A stretch of 7,466 nucleotides of DNA from an uncultured Verrucomicrobiales bacterium (GTDB lineage: Bacteria; Verrucomicrobiota; Verrucomicrobiia; Verrucomicrobiales; Akkermansiaceae): the NCBI GenBank assembly GCA_937952875.1, contig CALFDI010000316.1, forward strand, positions 1 to 7,466, written 5' to 3'. Within the stretch, counting starts at the first letter, position 1; every line of letters begins with the position of its first letter. The notes below the pieces were generated by a model that was not told the DNA's origin, did not search any database, and saw nothing but the letters and a program-made list of their open reading frames with translations. A program made the translations under genes and the position numbers. Shown here one piece after another: positions 1 through 6,950 of this stretch.

Positions 1-213
1 ATCGAGCTTGAGACATTTGGAGAGTCCTTTGACGAGTTCTGTTTTTCCTAATCCAGGAAGGCCTTCGAGGAGAACGTGACCTCTGGCGAGCACGCCTGTG
101 ACGACGAGGTCGATTAAGTCTTCCTGTCCGAAGAGGACGGAATTTAGCGAGGTGACGAGGGCCTGGATGTGTTTTCCAGCTTCTTCGACTTCAGTCTGAG
201 TAGCGTGTTCCAT
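1..213 (-). CDS. MoxR-family AAA+ ATPase, N-terminal fragment
   Basis: This is the first 71 codons of a gene that continues beyond the left edge. It starts at an ATG at 213. After a short acidic helix (residues 1-30) comes the FGQEDLIDLVVTGVLARGHVLLEG block, and then a Walker A P-loop, GLPGLGKT, at residues 51-58. The spacing of FGQ, the LARGHVLLEG strand and the P-loop is that of MoxR/RavA-type AAA+ ATPases. These are known to act as chaperone-like ATPases, often encoded next to DUF58 and von Willebrand factor A proteins. The rest of the ATPase core (Walker B, sensors, arginine finger) is outside the window, so the subfamily and partners cannot be read. No Shine-Dalgarno sequence precedes the ATG. 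It lies 213 bp beyond the ilvN stop, after a terminator, so it probably has its own promoter. Family call is strong; physiological role unknown. Confidence 0.85.
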   Translation of the reverse strand, partial: MEHATQTEVEEAGKHIQALVTSLNSVLFGQEDLIDLVVTGVLARGHVLLEGLPGLGKTELVKGLSKCLKLD

Positions 214-360
214 GAGAGTGAGTGTTTTTTGAGTGCGTGTGGGATTTCCGAATGGTCTAAGGCCTGTGTGAAGTTCTTATGAAGACTTCGCGCTATCTTT
301 GCCTTTCATAATATCTATCAGTCTCCTTGTGAGTGCGTCAATCATGGCCTGTGCTCATGG

Positions 361-408
361 AAACAAAATAAAAGGCCACCTCCGTGAAGAGGTAGCCTTT
401 GGTATTTT
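361..408 (-). terminator. Rho-independent terminator of ilvBN
   Basis: On the minus strand, 26 bases past the ilvN stop, positions 400-389 and 382-371 pair as a 12 bp stem with one A-C mismatch (arm AAAGGCTACCTC) around a six-base loop (388-383). An outer A/T stem (408-403 with 370-365) extends it across a two-base GG bulge. The 3' side, 370-361, reads TATTTTGTTT on the minus strand and supplies the U-rich tail. The structure sits between ilvN and the moxR-type gene, which are on the same strand, so it should separate the two transcripts. Pairing is read directly from the sequence; strength was not computed. Confidence 0.85.
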
Positions 409-426
409 AGAAGTAAGGTGCTGACT

Positions 427-966
427 CTAAGTCGGCTGCTCACCGCGAGCCATCACGACTTTACCAGTGCGGACAGTTTCGACGATGTTATATGGCGCGA
501 CGGCGGTCATCATGGCATCGATCTTAGATGTCGTTCCTGTGGCCATAGCGATGATCGAAGTCGGTGTGAAATCGACAGTTTTACACGCAAAGTGCTCGAT
601 GACCTGAAGCACTTCAGAACGCTCAGACCCGCTGGTGTTGATCTTTAAAAGAAGCATTTCACGCTGAACTGCATTCGCTTCAGTGTGTTCGTATGCGTGA
701 ATGACATCGATGAGCTTGCTGACTTGCTTGATGATTTGCTCGAGGCCTTCTGGATCGCCAGAGACATCGATCGTCATGCGAGAAAAATTTGGGTCCCGGC
801 CTTCCGAAACGACGAGTGAATCGATATTAAAGCCGCGGCGTGAGAACACCTGACAAATGCGCATGAGCACACCTGGCGTGTTATTGACTAAAATAGAAAG
901 AGTATGAGAACCGCCTACTTTTTTGGCAGTTACGGGTGTGTCAGTGGTGACAATGGTCTTAGACAT
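427..966 (-). CDS. ilvN: Acetolactate (acetohydroxyacid) synthase, small regulatory subunit
   Basis: Regulatory subunit (179 aa) of acetohydroxyacid synthase. In this family it binds the large subunit, raises its activity and confers feedback inhibition by branched-chain amino acids. An ACT domain covers about residues 21-95 (HTLSILVNNTPGVLMRICQV, then RRGFNIDSLVVSE). The C-terminal small-subunit domain covers about 100-175 (QREMLLLKI, DFTPTSIIAMATG, VRTGKVVMARG). By comparison with E. coli IlvH, the valine-site residues N11, G14 and N29 correspond to N29, G32 and N47 here, so valine control is likely. The ATG at 966 gives a normal-length protein that starts shortly before the ACT domain. A TTG at 1062 would add 32 leucine- and arginine-rich residues unlike the family. 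Although that TTG has a strong ribosome binding site, I prefer 966. The gene follows ilvB on the same strand and ends at a terminator. Confidence 0.93.
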   Translation of the reverse strand: MSKTIVTTDTPVTAKKVGGSHTLSILVNNTPGVLMRICQVFSRRGFNIDSLVVSEGRDPNFSRMTIDVSGDPEGLEQIIKQVSKLIDVIHAYEHTEANAVQREMLLLKINTSGSERSEVLQVIEHFACKTVDFTPTSIIAMATGTTSKIDAMMTAVAPYNIVETVRTGKVVMARGEQPT

Positions 967-1019
967 GAGGGAAAGTGATAAGGTAAAAAGTGACCGTAAA
1001 AAGAGATGTGTTTGTATGA

Positions 1020-1034
1020 TGCGGCTGAGCCGCA
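1020..1034 (-). other. Small GC-rich hairpin in the ilvB-ilvN spacer
   Basis: Positions 1020-1034 form a near-perfect inverted repeat, TGCGGC-TGA-GCCGCA, giving a six-pair GC-rich stem with a three-base loop (one more T-A pair would be possible only with an unrealistically small loop). It lies between the ilvB stop and the preferred ilvN ATG. It is not followed directly by a U-run on the minus strand, although a TTTTT occurs about 20 bases on, so it is not a standard terminator. It could affect ilvN translation or mRNA stability, which is inference. Confidence 0.4.
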
Positions 1035-1073
1035 CGAGCCTACTAGAACTGATGAAGATCAAGAATCTAATAA

Positions 1074-1079
1074 CCTCCT
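1074..1079 (-). promoter_or_regulatory. Strong Shine-Dalgarno sequence far upstream of the ilvN ATG
   Basis: The minus strand reads AGGAGGT here (the core six bases are 1079-1074), the only perfect Shine-Dalgarno sequence found ahead of a gene in the window. It is 11 bases before a TTG at 1062 that is in frame with ilvN, but 107 bases before the ATG at 966 that best fits the family. It therefore either serves a TTG-started longer IlvN, drives a translated leader that runs into ilvN, or recruits ribosomes for re-initiation after ilvB, whose stop lies about 17 bases upstream. Confidence 0.5.
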
Positions 1080-1096
1080 ACTATAAAAACAGTGTT

Positions 1097-2824
1097 CTAG
1101 GTGGATCCGACAGGCTTTGCCATTTTATGCTTTGGAGCTTCGGTGATCATGTCTTCTAGGGCTGCTCCTGCAGGGATCATAGGGAAGACGTTTTCATTTT
1201 TCACACACTCAGCATGGATGAGAATAGGGCCGTCGTTGTATGCGAGAGCTTCTTCAATCTTACGTTGGCAGTCTGCCGGGCGCTTAAAGTGAACGCTCGG
1301 GATGCCATATGCAGCTGCGAGTTTACAGAAGTCAGGATTCCCTTCGAGATCAACACCAGATTCGCGGTTTTCAAAGAAGAGTTCCTGCCACTGGCGGACC
1401 ATACCGAGGTAGTGATTATTCAGAACGAGAATCTTAATCGGGAGCTTATGAATAGCAGCCGTCGCGAGTTCGAAGAGAGTCATCTGGAAGCCGCCATCAC
1501 CAGAGATGGAAATAACGGTCTTATTCGGATGAGCTAGCTGCGCACCTATAGCTGCTGGAAAGCCGAATCCCATGGTGCCTGCACCACCGGATGAGAGCCA
1601 GTGGAAGGATTCGTTATTCTTGTAGAACTGAGCAGCCCACATTTGATGCTGGCCGACGTCTGTTGAGACGATGGCATCACCATTGGTCTGATTATAGAAT
1701 TCCTCGATGACTTGCTGCATGCGAAGGCCGCCTTGCTTTTTATAAGAAAGAGGGAACTTCTTTTTGTATCCATCGAGCTTTTCTAGCCACGGCTTCGTTG
1801 CGAGAGGCTTCACATGCTGATTGAGTTGAGTCAATGCAGCCTTCGCATCTCCTACGATCTGCACATCTGGCGTGATCATCTTATCCATCTCTGCAGCATC
1901 GATATCGATGTGCACGATCTTGGCATCTTTACAGAACTTGCTCGCATCACCGATGATGCGGTCATCGAAGCGTGAGCCCACATTGATCAAGACATCACAT
2001 TCGACCATCGCCTTATTTGCATAGGCAGTGCCGTGCATGCCGAGCATGCCGAGAGAAAGGTCATGCGTCTCAGGGAAAACACCCTTACCAAGAAGGGTAG
2101 ACGTGACAGGGCAACCGAGCGTCTCAGCGAGTTGCATCAGTTCCTTGTCAGCACGTGCGATCATTGTGCCTTGGCCTGCTAAGATCACAGGGCGCTCTGC
2201 TTTTGCAATGATGTCAGCAGCAGCTTCGACGCCTGCAGGGTCGATATTGAGAGCTTCATATGGATCATAGCCAGGTAGGTCGAGGTCAGGATCCATATCA
2301 GCTGTAAAGTCGCCGGAAGACACGTTCTTTGGCACATCAATCAAGACAGGTCCTGGGCGACCAGTCGTTGCAATGTGATATGCTTCCTTCGCTACGCGAA
2401 CGAGATCGTTGGTCTCTTTAACGAGGTAGTTGTGTTTTACCACAGGAATCGTAATTCCGAAAATATCTGCTTCTTGGAAAGCGTCTTTCCCTAGCATCCA
2501 TGTGACCTGTTGACCACAAATGACTAGCATAGGAACAGAATCCATCTGTGCAGTCATGAGGCCAGTTACTGTATTACCAGCACCAGGACCTGATGTGACG
2601 AGAACAGCAGCAGGCTTTCCTGTGGAGCGAGCGTAGCCGTCAGCCATGTGGACGGCGCCCTGCTCGTGGCGGACGAGGATGAACTTCATCTTTGTCTCCA
2701 CTGTCTCCAGAGCGTCGAAAATAGGAATGGCTGCTCCACCGGAGTAACCAAAGATAAACTCAATGCCAAGGTCATCGAGTGTTTTGATAAGTGCTTGAGC
2801 ACCGTCTAGTTTTTGATTGGCCAT
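1097..2824 (-). CDS. ilvB: Acetolactate (acetohydroxyacid) synthase, large catalytic subunit
   Basis: Catalytic subunit (575 aa) of the ThDP-dependent enzyme that condenses two pyruvates to 2-acetolactate, or pyruvate with 2-oxobutyrate to 2-aceto-2-hydroxybutyrate, the first common step of valine, leucine and isoleucine synthesis. Domains run in the usual order: the ThDP pyrimidine-binding domain (about 5-170) has the catalytic glutamate E54 in VRHEQGA and the SGPGAGN loop; the central FAD-binding domain (about 195-335) has GSRFDDR (283-289); the pyrophosphate-binding domain (about 370-555) has GDGGFQ (442-447) and [12 protein letters not shown] (469-480). FDDR and the VRQWQ tryptophan mark a biosynthetic FAD-type enzyme rather than a catabolic one. 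The ATG at 2824 begins close to the family start ([11 protein letters not shown]); an in-frame ATG at 2857 would add 11 residues and is possible. Neither has a Shine-Dalgarno sequence. Residues 107-109 (V, T, W) replace the P-R-R found at this loop in plant enzymes. ilvN follows after 130 bp. Confidence 0.96.
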   Translation of the reverse strand: MANQKLDGAQALIKTLDDLGIEFIFGYSGGAAIPIFDALETVETKMKFILVRHEQGAVHMADGYARSTGKPAAVLVTSGPGAGNTVTGLMTAQMDSVPMLVICGQQVTWMLGKDAFQEADIFGITIPVVKHNYLVKETNDLVRVAKEAYHIATTGRPGPVLIDVPKNVSSGDFTADMDPDLDLPGYDPYEALNIDPAGVEAAADIIAKAERPVILAGQGTMIARADKELMQLAETLGCPVTSTLLGKGVFPETHDLSLGMLGMHGTAYANKAMVECDVLINVGSRFDDRIIGDASKFCKDAKIVHIDIDAAEMDKMITPDVQIVGDAKAALTQLNQHVKPLATKPWLEKLDGYKKKFPLSYKKQGGLRMQQVIEEFYNQTNGDAIVSTDVGQHQMWAAQFYKNNESFHWLSSGGAGTMGFGFPAAIGAQLAHPNKTVISISGDGGFQMTLFELATAAIHKLPIKILVLNNHYLGMVRQWQELFFENRESGVDLEGNPDFCKLAAAYGIPSVHFKRPADCQRKIEEALAYNDGPILIHAECVKNENVFPMIPAGAALEDMITEAPKHKMAKPVGST

Positions 2825-2995
2825 ATGAAAATGGGGTAATACGGCGCAAATCTGCATTAATGACTAAAAAAAGCGAGTCGAAACGAGCGATTTGAAGCGA
2901 AAATGCGCAATATTTCGAATGCCGGTAAGAAAAGTTGGGCGCATTTCTCTCAACCTGTCACGTTTTGTCAGCTGGTAAGTCTGAAAGTTAGGTGC
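2825..2995 (-). promoter_or_regulatory. Intergenic leader of ilvB (promoter not resolved)
   Basis: This 171 bp gap separates the TPM gene stop from the ilvB start and must hold the ilvB promoter if ilvB is not read through from upstream. I see no convincing -35/-10 pair. A purine-rich stretch on the plus strand (2871-2904) holds three GCGA motifs, and a run of seven T on the minus strand (2872-2866) follows it. There is no matching hairpin in front of the T-run, so a terminator for the TPM gene is not supported. Confidence 0.3.
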
Positions 2996-3778
2996 TTAAT
3001 CTTTCTTAACAGTGAACTGTATCGAAGCACCTGTTCCACCCGAATTCGAGCCACCTAAGCGCTTAGGGATGTCAGGTGTGGGGAAGACGTATCTATGGCG
3101 CACTTTTGTAATTCTGCGTTTGATCCAGAGAAAAAGAACGAAAAATGGAGCCGCAACGAGGAGTGACATAAGAAGCCCTTTCAAAACAGGCGGGCGGCTA
3201 GGTTCAAAATCTGACATGATTTCTTCAGGAGTCACTTCGAGAGCGAGTTCTTCTTCTAGGAGGGAGAGAATCGTAGATATGTGATCAGCTCTATCGACCG
3301 TTGGAGTAGCGTCTTTAAACGTCGCGTTAAAGCGGCTTCTCACGGCATTTAGAATTCGAGACAGGCGGTGATCTGGAATACGGCCTTTCTCGTTTTTGGC
3401 AATGTCTTCAGTAGAGGCATTTGGTCTCCTTGCGATAGAGACTGAGCGGTTTTCGATATCGAAGCCGAATAAAATGCCATCCCGAGGGTCGTCTTTGCCA
3501 AACCAATGATCATATAACGTCTGCGCTCTGAGACTTGCTGAGGTCTGACCGATGATTCCGAAGACAGCGATGTAGACATCAAAGTCGTATGCGTTTTTTA
3601 TCCGTTGAATCGTTTGCGAGACCTGTTGACGCTCGCTAGGATGAATGCGGAAGTAGCTGTCAGGATCATAAATAAGATCTGAAGGAGCACTCGGGAGTCG
3701 CTCTTGAGACAGAGCTGGGATCTGTGCGTGGCTGATGCTCAGCAGAGCCAAATACAGAATCACAAGACGAATGATCAT
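2996..3778 (-). CDS. Secreted, membrane-anchored TPM-domain protein
   Basis: This 260 aa protein starts at an ATG directly with a signal peptide (hydrophobic residues about 2-16, probable cleavage SHA-Q after residue 18). A TPM domain (TPM_phosphatase, TLP18.3/Psb32/MOLO-1 type) covers about residues 32-180: DPDSYF, then a helix, DFDVYIAVFG (66-75), a helix with LYDHWFGKDDPRDGILFGFD (88-107) and SVSIARR, the usual order of the fold. One transmembrane segment (about 199-219) is followed by basic residues (KRRITKVRHR) and a short glycine/serine stretch (242-251), recalling the Gly-rich tails of YgcG-like relatives. The N-terminal domain should lie outside the cytoplasmic membrane with a short tail inside. 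Family members have been linked to phosphatase activity, photosystem II repair and receptor assembly, but no reaction can be assigned here. It lies 40 bp after the M1 peptidase on the same strand, so the two are probably co-transcribed. Confidence 0.75.
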   Translation of the reverse strand: MIIRLVILYLALLSISHAQIPALSQERLPSAPSDLIYDPDSYFRIHPSERQQVSQTIQRIKNAYDFDVYIAVFGIIGQTSASLRAQTLYDHWFGKDDPRDGILFGFDIENRSVSIARRPNASTEDIAKNEKGRIPDHRLSRILNAVRSRFNATFKDATPTVDRADHISTILSLLEEELALEVTPEEIMSDFEPSRPPVLKGLLMSLLVAAPFFVLFLWIKRRITKVRHRYVFPTPDIPKRLGGSNSGGTGASIQFTVKKD

Positions 3779-3818
3779 CAGCTAAGGTATGTGGGGTAGG
3801 AAGCTTCGACAAGGAGAG

Positions 3819-6155
3819 TTATTTATCTTCTTTTGCTGCTTCTTTACTTTCTTTTTCTTTATTCAGAGCTTTCTGCATCGGGTTCTCCTCATCGTCCTCT
3901 TCGTCATTTGGCAGAAGTTTGAAGTGTTTTGTCTTCGGTTCACGCGGCCAGATATTATTCGTATGATCGGTGTCTGCAGTTTCGCGACCAGGATCGATTT
4001 CGATTTTCGAAATAGCCTGCTCTGTGATCAGAAGGCGACTGACTGATGATTCGTTTTTCGTCCAGATCTCAGCAGGAAAGGTGTATGTCTGCGTTTTCGA
4101 GTTATCGAAGCTGACCTTCACTATGATAGGAGTGACAAGGCCTCCGATATTCTTGATCGTTACACGAGTGAAGTGACTTTGATTTTCGAGTAGTTTTTGC
4201 TCACTCGCTGTTAGCTTATCGAGTCCATCCAAGTAGTCTTTTAAGTCTGCTTCGTCTAGATCAGTAGGATCGTAACTATCATAAAAGTCTTTGAGTTCTG
4301 GCTTATCGGCCGTGAACTTCGGCAGATCTTTATTTCTTTCATGAGTGAGGTTACGTCCGGCCTTTTCAGCTTTTTCTTCAGCTTCACGAATGGCCTTATC
4401 TTTGGGGTGACCTTTATCTAGCTGATAAATTGTGATCTCATCCAGAGCGAGATCGACGTGCTTAGTCGTGTAGAACCAGCCATTCCAAAACCAGTCGAGA
4501 TCGATGCCAGATGCATCTTCCATCGATCTAAAGAAGTCTGCTGGATACGGGCGCTTGAACTTCCAGCGTGTGGCATATTCTTTAAAAGCAAAGTCGAAGA
4601 GCTCGCGTCCCATCACAGTCTCACGGAGCACAGTGAGTGCCGCAGCAGGCTTAGCATAGGCATTACTACCGAACTGCAGGATAGACTCCGAGTTCGTCAT
4701 GATGGGGCGAGAACGATCACTCATCATATAGTGAGTGATATCTTCCGGTAAGCTTGGCACATTGTATGGTTTATCAGACCATTCTTCTTCAGCGATCGAT
4801 TGTAGAAAGCTATTTAGCCCTTCGTCCATCCAAGACCATTGGCGTTCATCGGAGTTCACGATCATGGGGAACCAGTTGTGACCTATTTCGTGAATGATCA
4901 CGCTGATGAGGGCCTTTTTTGTCCGTTCTGAATAAGTGCCATCTTTTTCTGGGCGGCCACCGTTGAAGGTGATCATCGGATACTCCATACCCCAGATCTT
5001 GCCATGCACGGAGAGGCTAGTCGGGTAAGGGTAGTCGAATGTGAGGCGCGAGTAGACGTTGAGAGTATGAATAATCGCATTCGTCGAATACTGACTCCAT
5101 AAGGGCTCAGCCTCTGGCGGGTAGAAAGACATCGCCCATACTTTTTTCCCACTTTCTGGTAGACTGTGTTGAATGGCATCCCAAATGAAGCGACGGGAGC
5201 TAGCAAATGCGAAGTCGCGCACATTGTCAGCTTTGTAGATCCACGTTTTCGTCTTACCAGCTTCGAGTAGTCCGTCTTTTATGGTAGATTCAGCCTCCTT
5301 CTGAGTCACGATAAAGACTGGTTTAGTTGCATTTTCTGCTTCTGATAGGCGCTCTTGTTGCCGAGCGTTGAGCACATCTTCCGGATTTACCAAAGAACCA
5401 GTAGCAGCTACGATGTGATCGCTCGGCACAGTGATCTCGACTTCGTAATCACCGAATTCGAGTGCGAACTCTCCACGTCCAATGAATTGCTTATGCTGCC
5501 AGCCGTTTGTGTCTGTGTAGGCTGCCATGCGTGGGAAGAATTGAGCTACTTGATACAGAGCATGGCCGTCTTCGGGGAAGACCTCGTAGCCACTCCGACC
5601 CCAAGATTTTAAGCGGTCGTTCAGGGTGAAGCTCCAGCTGCTATTAAATTCGAACTGATCCCCAGGATTTAACGCAGTGGGTAAGTCGACGCGCATCATG
5701 GTCTCGACGATAGTGAAGGGCAATGGTGTCCCGTCAGCCTGCGCCACTGACTGTATCTTATACGCTCCATCGAAGGAATTTTGGTAAAGTTGAGACTCGA
5801 ATTTTTTCATCTCCATATCACTCAGCCCAGACTCCGAGCGTGTTTGATGCTTGTGGGACTCTGGTCGGAAGGTATTCCGATCGAGCTGAAGCCAGAGATA
5901 GCGCAATGTGTCGGGAGAGTTATTCGTATACCGAATCGTCTGCTTGCCTGTTATTTCATGTGTCACTTCATTCAGTGTGATCTGAATCTTATGGTCAGCC
6001 TTTTGCTGCCAGTAGCGATGACCGGGCGCCCCAGATGCTGTGCGATTCTGAGTAGGTGTGGGCAGAATTTCTTCCAACTGCCGGAAGGCATCTTTATGAG
6101 ATGGATGGGCCAGAAGGGTGATGCTGCTAAGTAGCCAAAGAGAGACGATACGCAT
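3819..6155 (-). CDS. Secreted M1-family zinc metallopeptidase
   Basis: A 778 aa exported protein starting at an ATG that begins a signal peptide (probable cleavage LLA-H after residue 16). An N-terminal beta domain (about 40-290) precedes the thermolysin-like catalytic domain. The zinc site is complete: HEIGH at 422-426 and the third ligand E445, exactly 18 residues on, in WMDEG. The substrate-anchoring motif is GMEYP (389-393), not the GAMEN of classical aminopeptidases, as in a branch common in Bacteroidota and relatives. Y500 in NAYAKPA is the probable catalytic tyrosine. A charged segment (about 580-655) leads to a C-terminal beta domain containing [11 protein letters not shown] and [12 protein letters not shown], and then a Glu/Lys-rich tail of about 30 residues. 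An N-terminal aminopeptidase role on peptides in the periplasm or outside the cell is likely; specificity is unknown. A TTG at 6194 would put 13 residues before the signal peptide, so I reject it. First gene of a likely pair with the TPM protein. Confidence 0.9.
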   Translation of the reverse strand: MRIVSLWLLSSITLLAHPSHKDAFRQLEEILPTPTQNRTASGAPGHRYWQQKADHKIQITLNEVTHEITGKQTIRYTNNSPDTLRYLWLQLDRNTFRPESHKHQTRSESGLSDMEMKKFESQLYQNSFDGAYKIQSVAQADGTPLPFTIVETMMRVDLPTALNPGDQFEFNSSWSFTLNDRLKSWGRSGYEVFPEDGHALYQVAQFFPRMAAYTDTNGWQHKQFIGRGEFALEFGDYEVEITVPSDHIVAATGSLVNPEDVLNARQQERLSEAENATKPVFIVTQKEAESTIKDGLLEAGKTKTWIYKADNVRDFAFASSRRFIWDAIQHSLPESGKKVWAMSFYPPEAEPLWSQYSTNAIIHTLNVYSRLTFDYPYPTSLSVHGKIWGMEYPMITFNGGRPEKDGTYSERTKKALISVIIHEIGHNWFPMIVNSDERQWSWMDEGLNSFLQSIAEEEWSDKPYNVPSLPEDITHYMMSDRSRPIMTNSESILQFGSNAYAKPAAALTVLRETVMGRELFDFAFKEYATRWKFKRPYPADFFRSMEDASGIDLDWFWNGWFYTTKHVDLALDEITIYQLDKGHPKDKAIREAEEKAEKAGRNLTHERNKDLPKFTADKPELKDFYDSYDPTDLDEADLKDYLDGLDKLTASEQKLLENQSHFTRVTIKNIGGLVTPIIVKVSFDNSKTQTYTFPAEIWTKNESSVSRLLITEQAISKIEIDPGRETADTDHTNNIWPREPKTKHFKLLPNDEEDDEENPMQKALNKEKESKEAAKEDK

Positions 6156-6224
6156 GACGCCAGTAGTCTTGGCGGACGGAAAGGTGCATTGCAATCAGCC
6201 AATCCATGTTTATGACTCTTCACC
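6156..6224. promoter_or_regulatory. Divergent promoter region, M1 peptidase / ABC ATPase
   Basis: These 69 bp separate two divergent starts, so both promoters must lie here or reach into the coding sequences. On the plus strand TTGCAA (6189-6194), 16 bases, then TATGAC (6211-6216) is a weak candidate; it would put transcription start almost on the GTG at 6225. An eight-base palindrome ATTGCAAT (6188-6195) overlaps the candidate -35. No good minus-strand promoter and no Shine-Dalgarno sequence for either gene is visible. Function is inferred from geometry. Confidence 0.35.
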
Positions 6225-6932
6225 GTGAGCCAAAGCCCCGCACCTACAGTTATAGAAGCCGTCGATCTTCATCGTTCATACAAGATAGGGAAAGATCGTG
6301 TCGTCGATGTCCTACGCGGTCTCTCGCTCGAAGTCGCAAAGGGAGAGCAACTTTTCCTCACAGGCCCAAGTGGCGCAGGAAAGACCACGTTGATGTATAC
6401 GCTGGCTGGTCTTGAGCGCCCTGAGCAGGGGCAGGTTATCATAGATGCCCAAGACATTTATGCCATTGGCCGTAAGCCACTCGCTAAACTCCGAAACGAG
6501 AAAATTGGCTATATTTTTCAAAATTATCATCTCTTACCAGAACTCACTGCAGTGGAAAATGCCGCGCTTCCTGGAATGATCGGCGGGAATGATCGTCTAG
6601 CGGCAGCTCGCGAAGCTCTTGTTCGTGTTGGTCTAGAGCACCGTCTCGATCACTTGCCAGCTGAACTGTCTGGGGGAGAGCAGCAACGCGTGGCCATTGC
6701 TCGAGCCATCGTCAATGATCCGGATATTATCTTCGCCGATGAACCCACAGGGAATCTCGATTCTCGAAATGGTGCTGAGATCATTGATCTTCTTTTTGGT
6801 CTCGCAGAGGAAAAGAAGCGCACTCTCGTCGTCGTTACTCACGACCAAGAATTAGCGAACCAAGGGCAACGCACGCTCGTCATTAAAGACGGAGTGATCG
6901 TAGATGATCGCGTGCATTCTCAAAATGGATAA
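6225..6932 (+). CDS. LolD/MacB-type ABC transporter ATP-binding protein
   Basis: A complete 235 aa ATPase subunit. In order: an A-loop region with Y19 ([10 protein letters not shown]), Walker A GPSGAGKT (47-54), Q-loop Q99 ([17 protein letters not shown]), signature LSGGEQQ (148-154), Walker B IIFADEP (168-174, E173 catalytic), D-loop NLDS and H-loop H206 (VVVTHD). [21 protein letters not shown] and DEPTGNLD are typical of the MacB/LolD/FtsE branch, whose known members power lipoprotein release to the outer membrane carrier, macrolide or peptide export, or cell division. Length is normal for LolD. The start must be GTG at 6225: the upstream ATGs at 6206 and 6212 are out of frame, and no Shine-Dalgarno sequence is present. 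No permease gene follows, and the upstream gene is divergent, so the partner is encoded elsewhere or further downstream. The choice between LolD and MacB type is open, so I give no symbol. Confidence 0.92.
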   Translation: MSQSPAPTVIEAVDLHRSYKIGKDRVVDVLRGLSLEVAKGEQLFLTGPSGAGKTTLMYTLAGLERPEQGQVIIDAQDIYAIGRKPLAKLRNEKIGYIFQNYHLLPELTAVENAALPGMIGGNDRLAAAREALVRVGLEHRLDHLPAELSGGEQQRVAIARAIVNDPDIIFADEPTGNLDSRNGAEIIDLLFGLAEEKKRTLVVVTHDQELANQGQRTLVIKDGVIVDDRVHSQNG

Positions 6933-6950
6933 CCCTAAGAGCATCAAAAA

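Noticed and set aside
481..780. Apparent abundance of GATC sites
   Set aside because: A hand count over the first 1000 bases gave five, all within this stretch, about what chance predicts.
967..1062. N-terminal extension of IlvN from TTG 1062
   Set aside because: The extra residues are unlike the family and use uncommon codons, and the ATG at 966 gives a normal small-subunit length. Kept as a finding because of the strong Shine-Dalgarno sequence.
1214..1537. 107-codon open frame on the plus strand opposite ilvB
   Set aside because: Antisense shadow of a strongly conserved gene, with no recognisable domain.
2866..2905. Possible terminator of the TPM gene
   Set aside because: There is a T-run on the minus strand but no inverted repeat before it; the GCGA motifs are direct, not inverted.
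3797..3810. GAAGCTTC palindrome between the M1 and TPM genes
   Set aside because: Short, with no loop and no T-run; no sign of a terminator or operator.
5781..6134. 117-codon open frame on the plus strand opposite the M1 peptidase
   Set aside because: Antisense to the well-supported peptidase and without domain features; the mixed hydrophobic and cysteine content looks random.
6156..6194. Longer M1 peptidase start at TTG 6194
   Set aside because: It would bury the signal peptide behind 13 polar residues and uses a TTG without a ribosome binding site; the ATG at 6155 begins exactly at the signal peptide.
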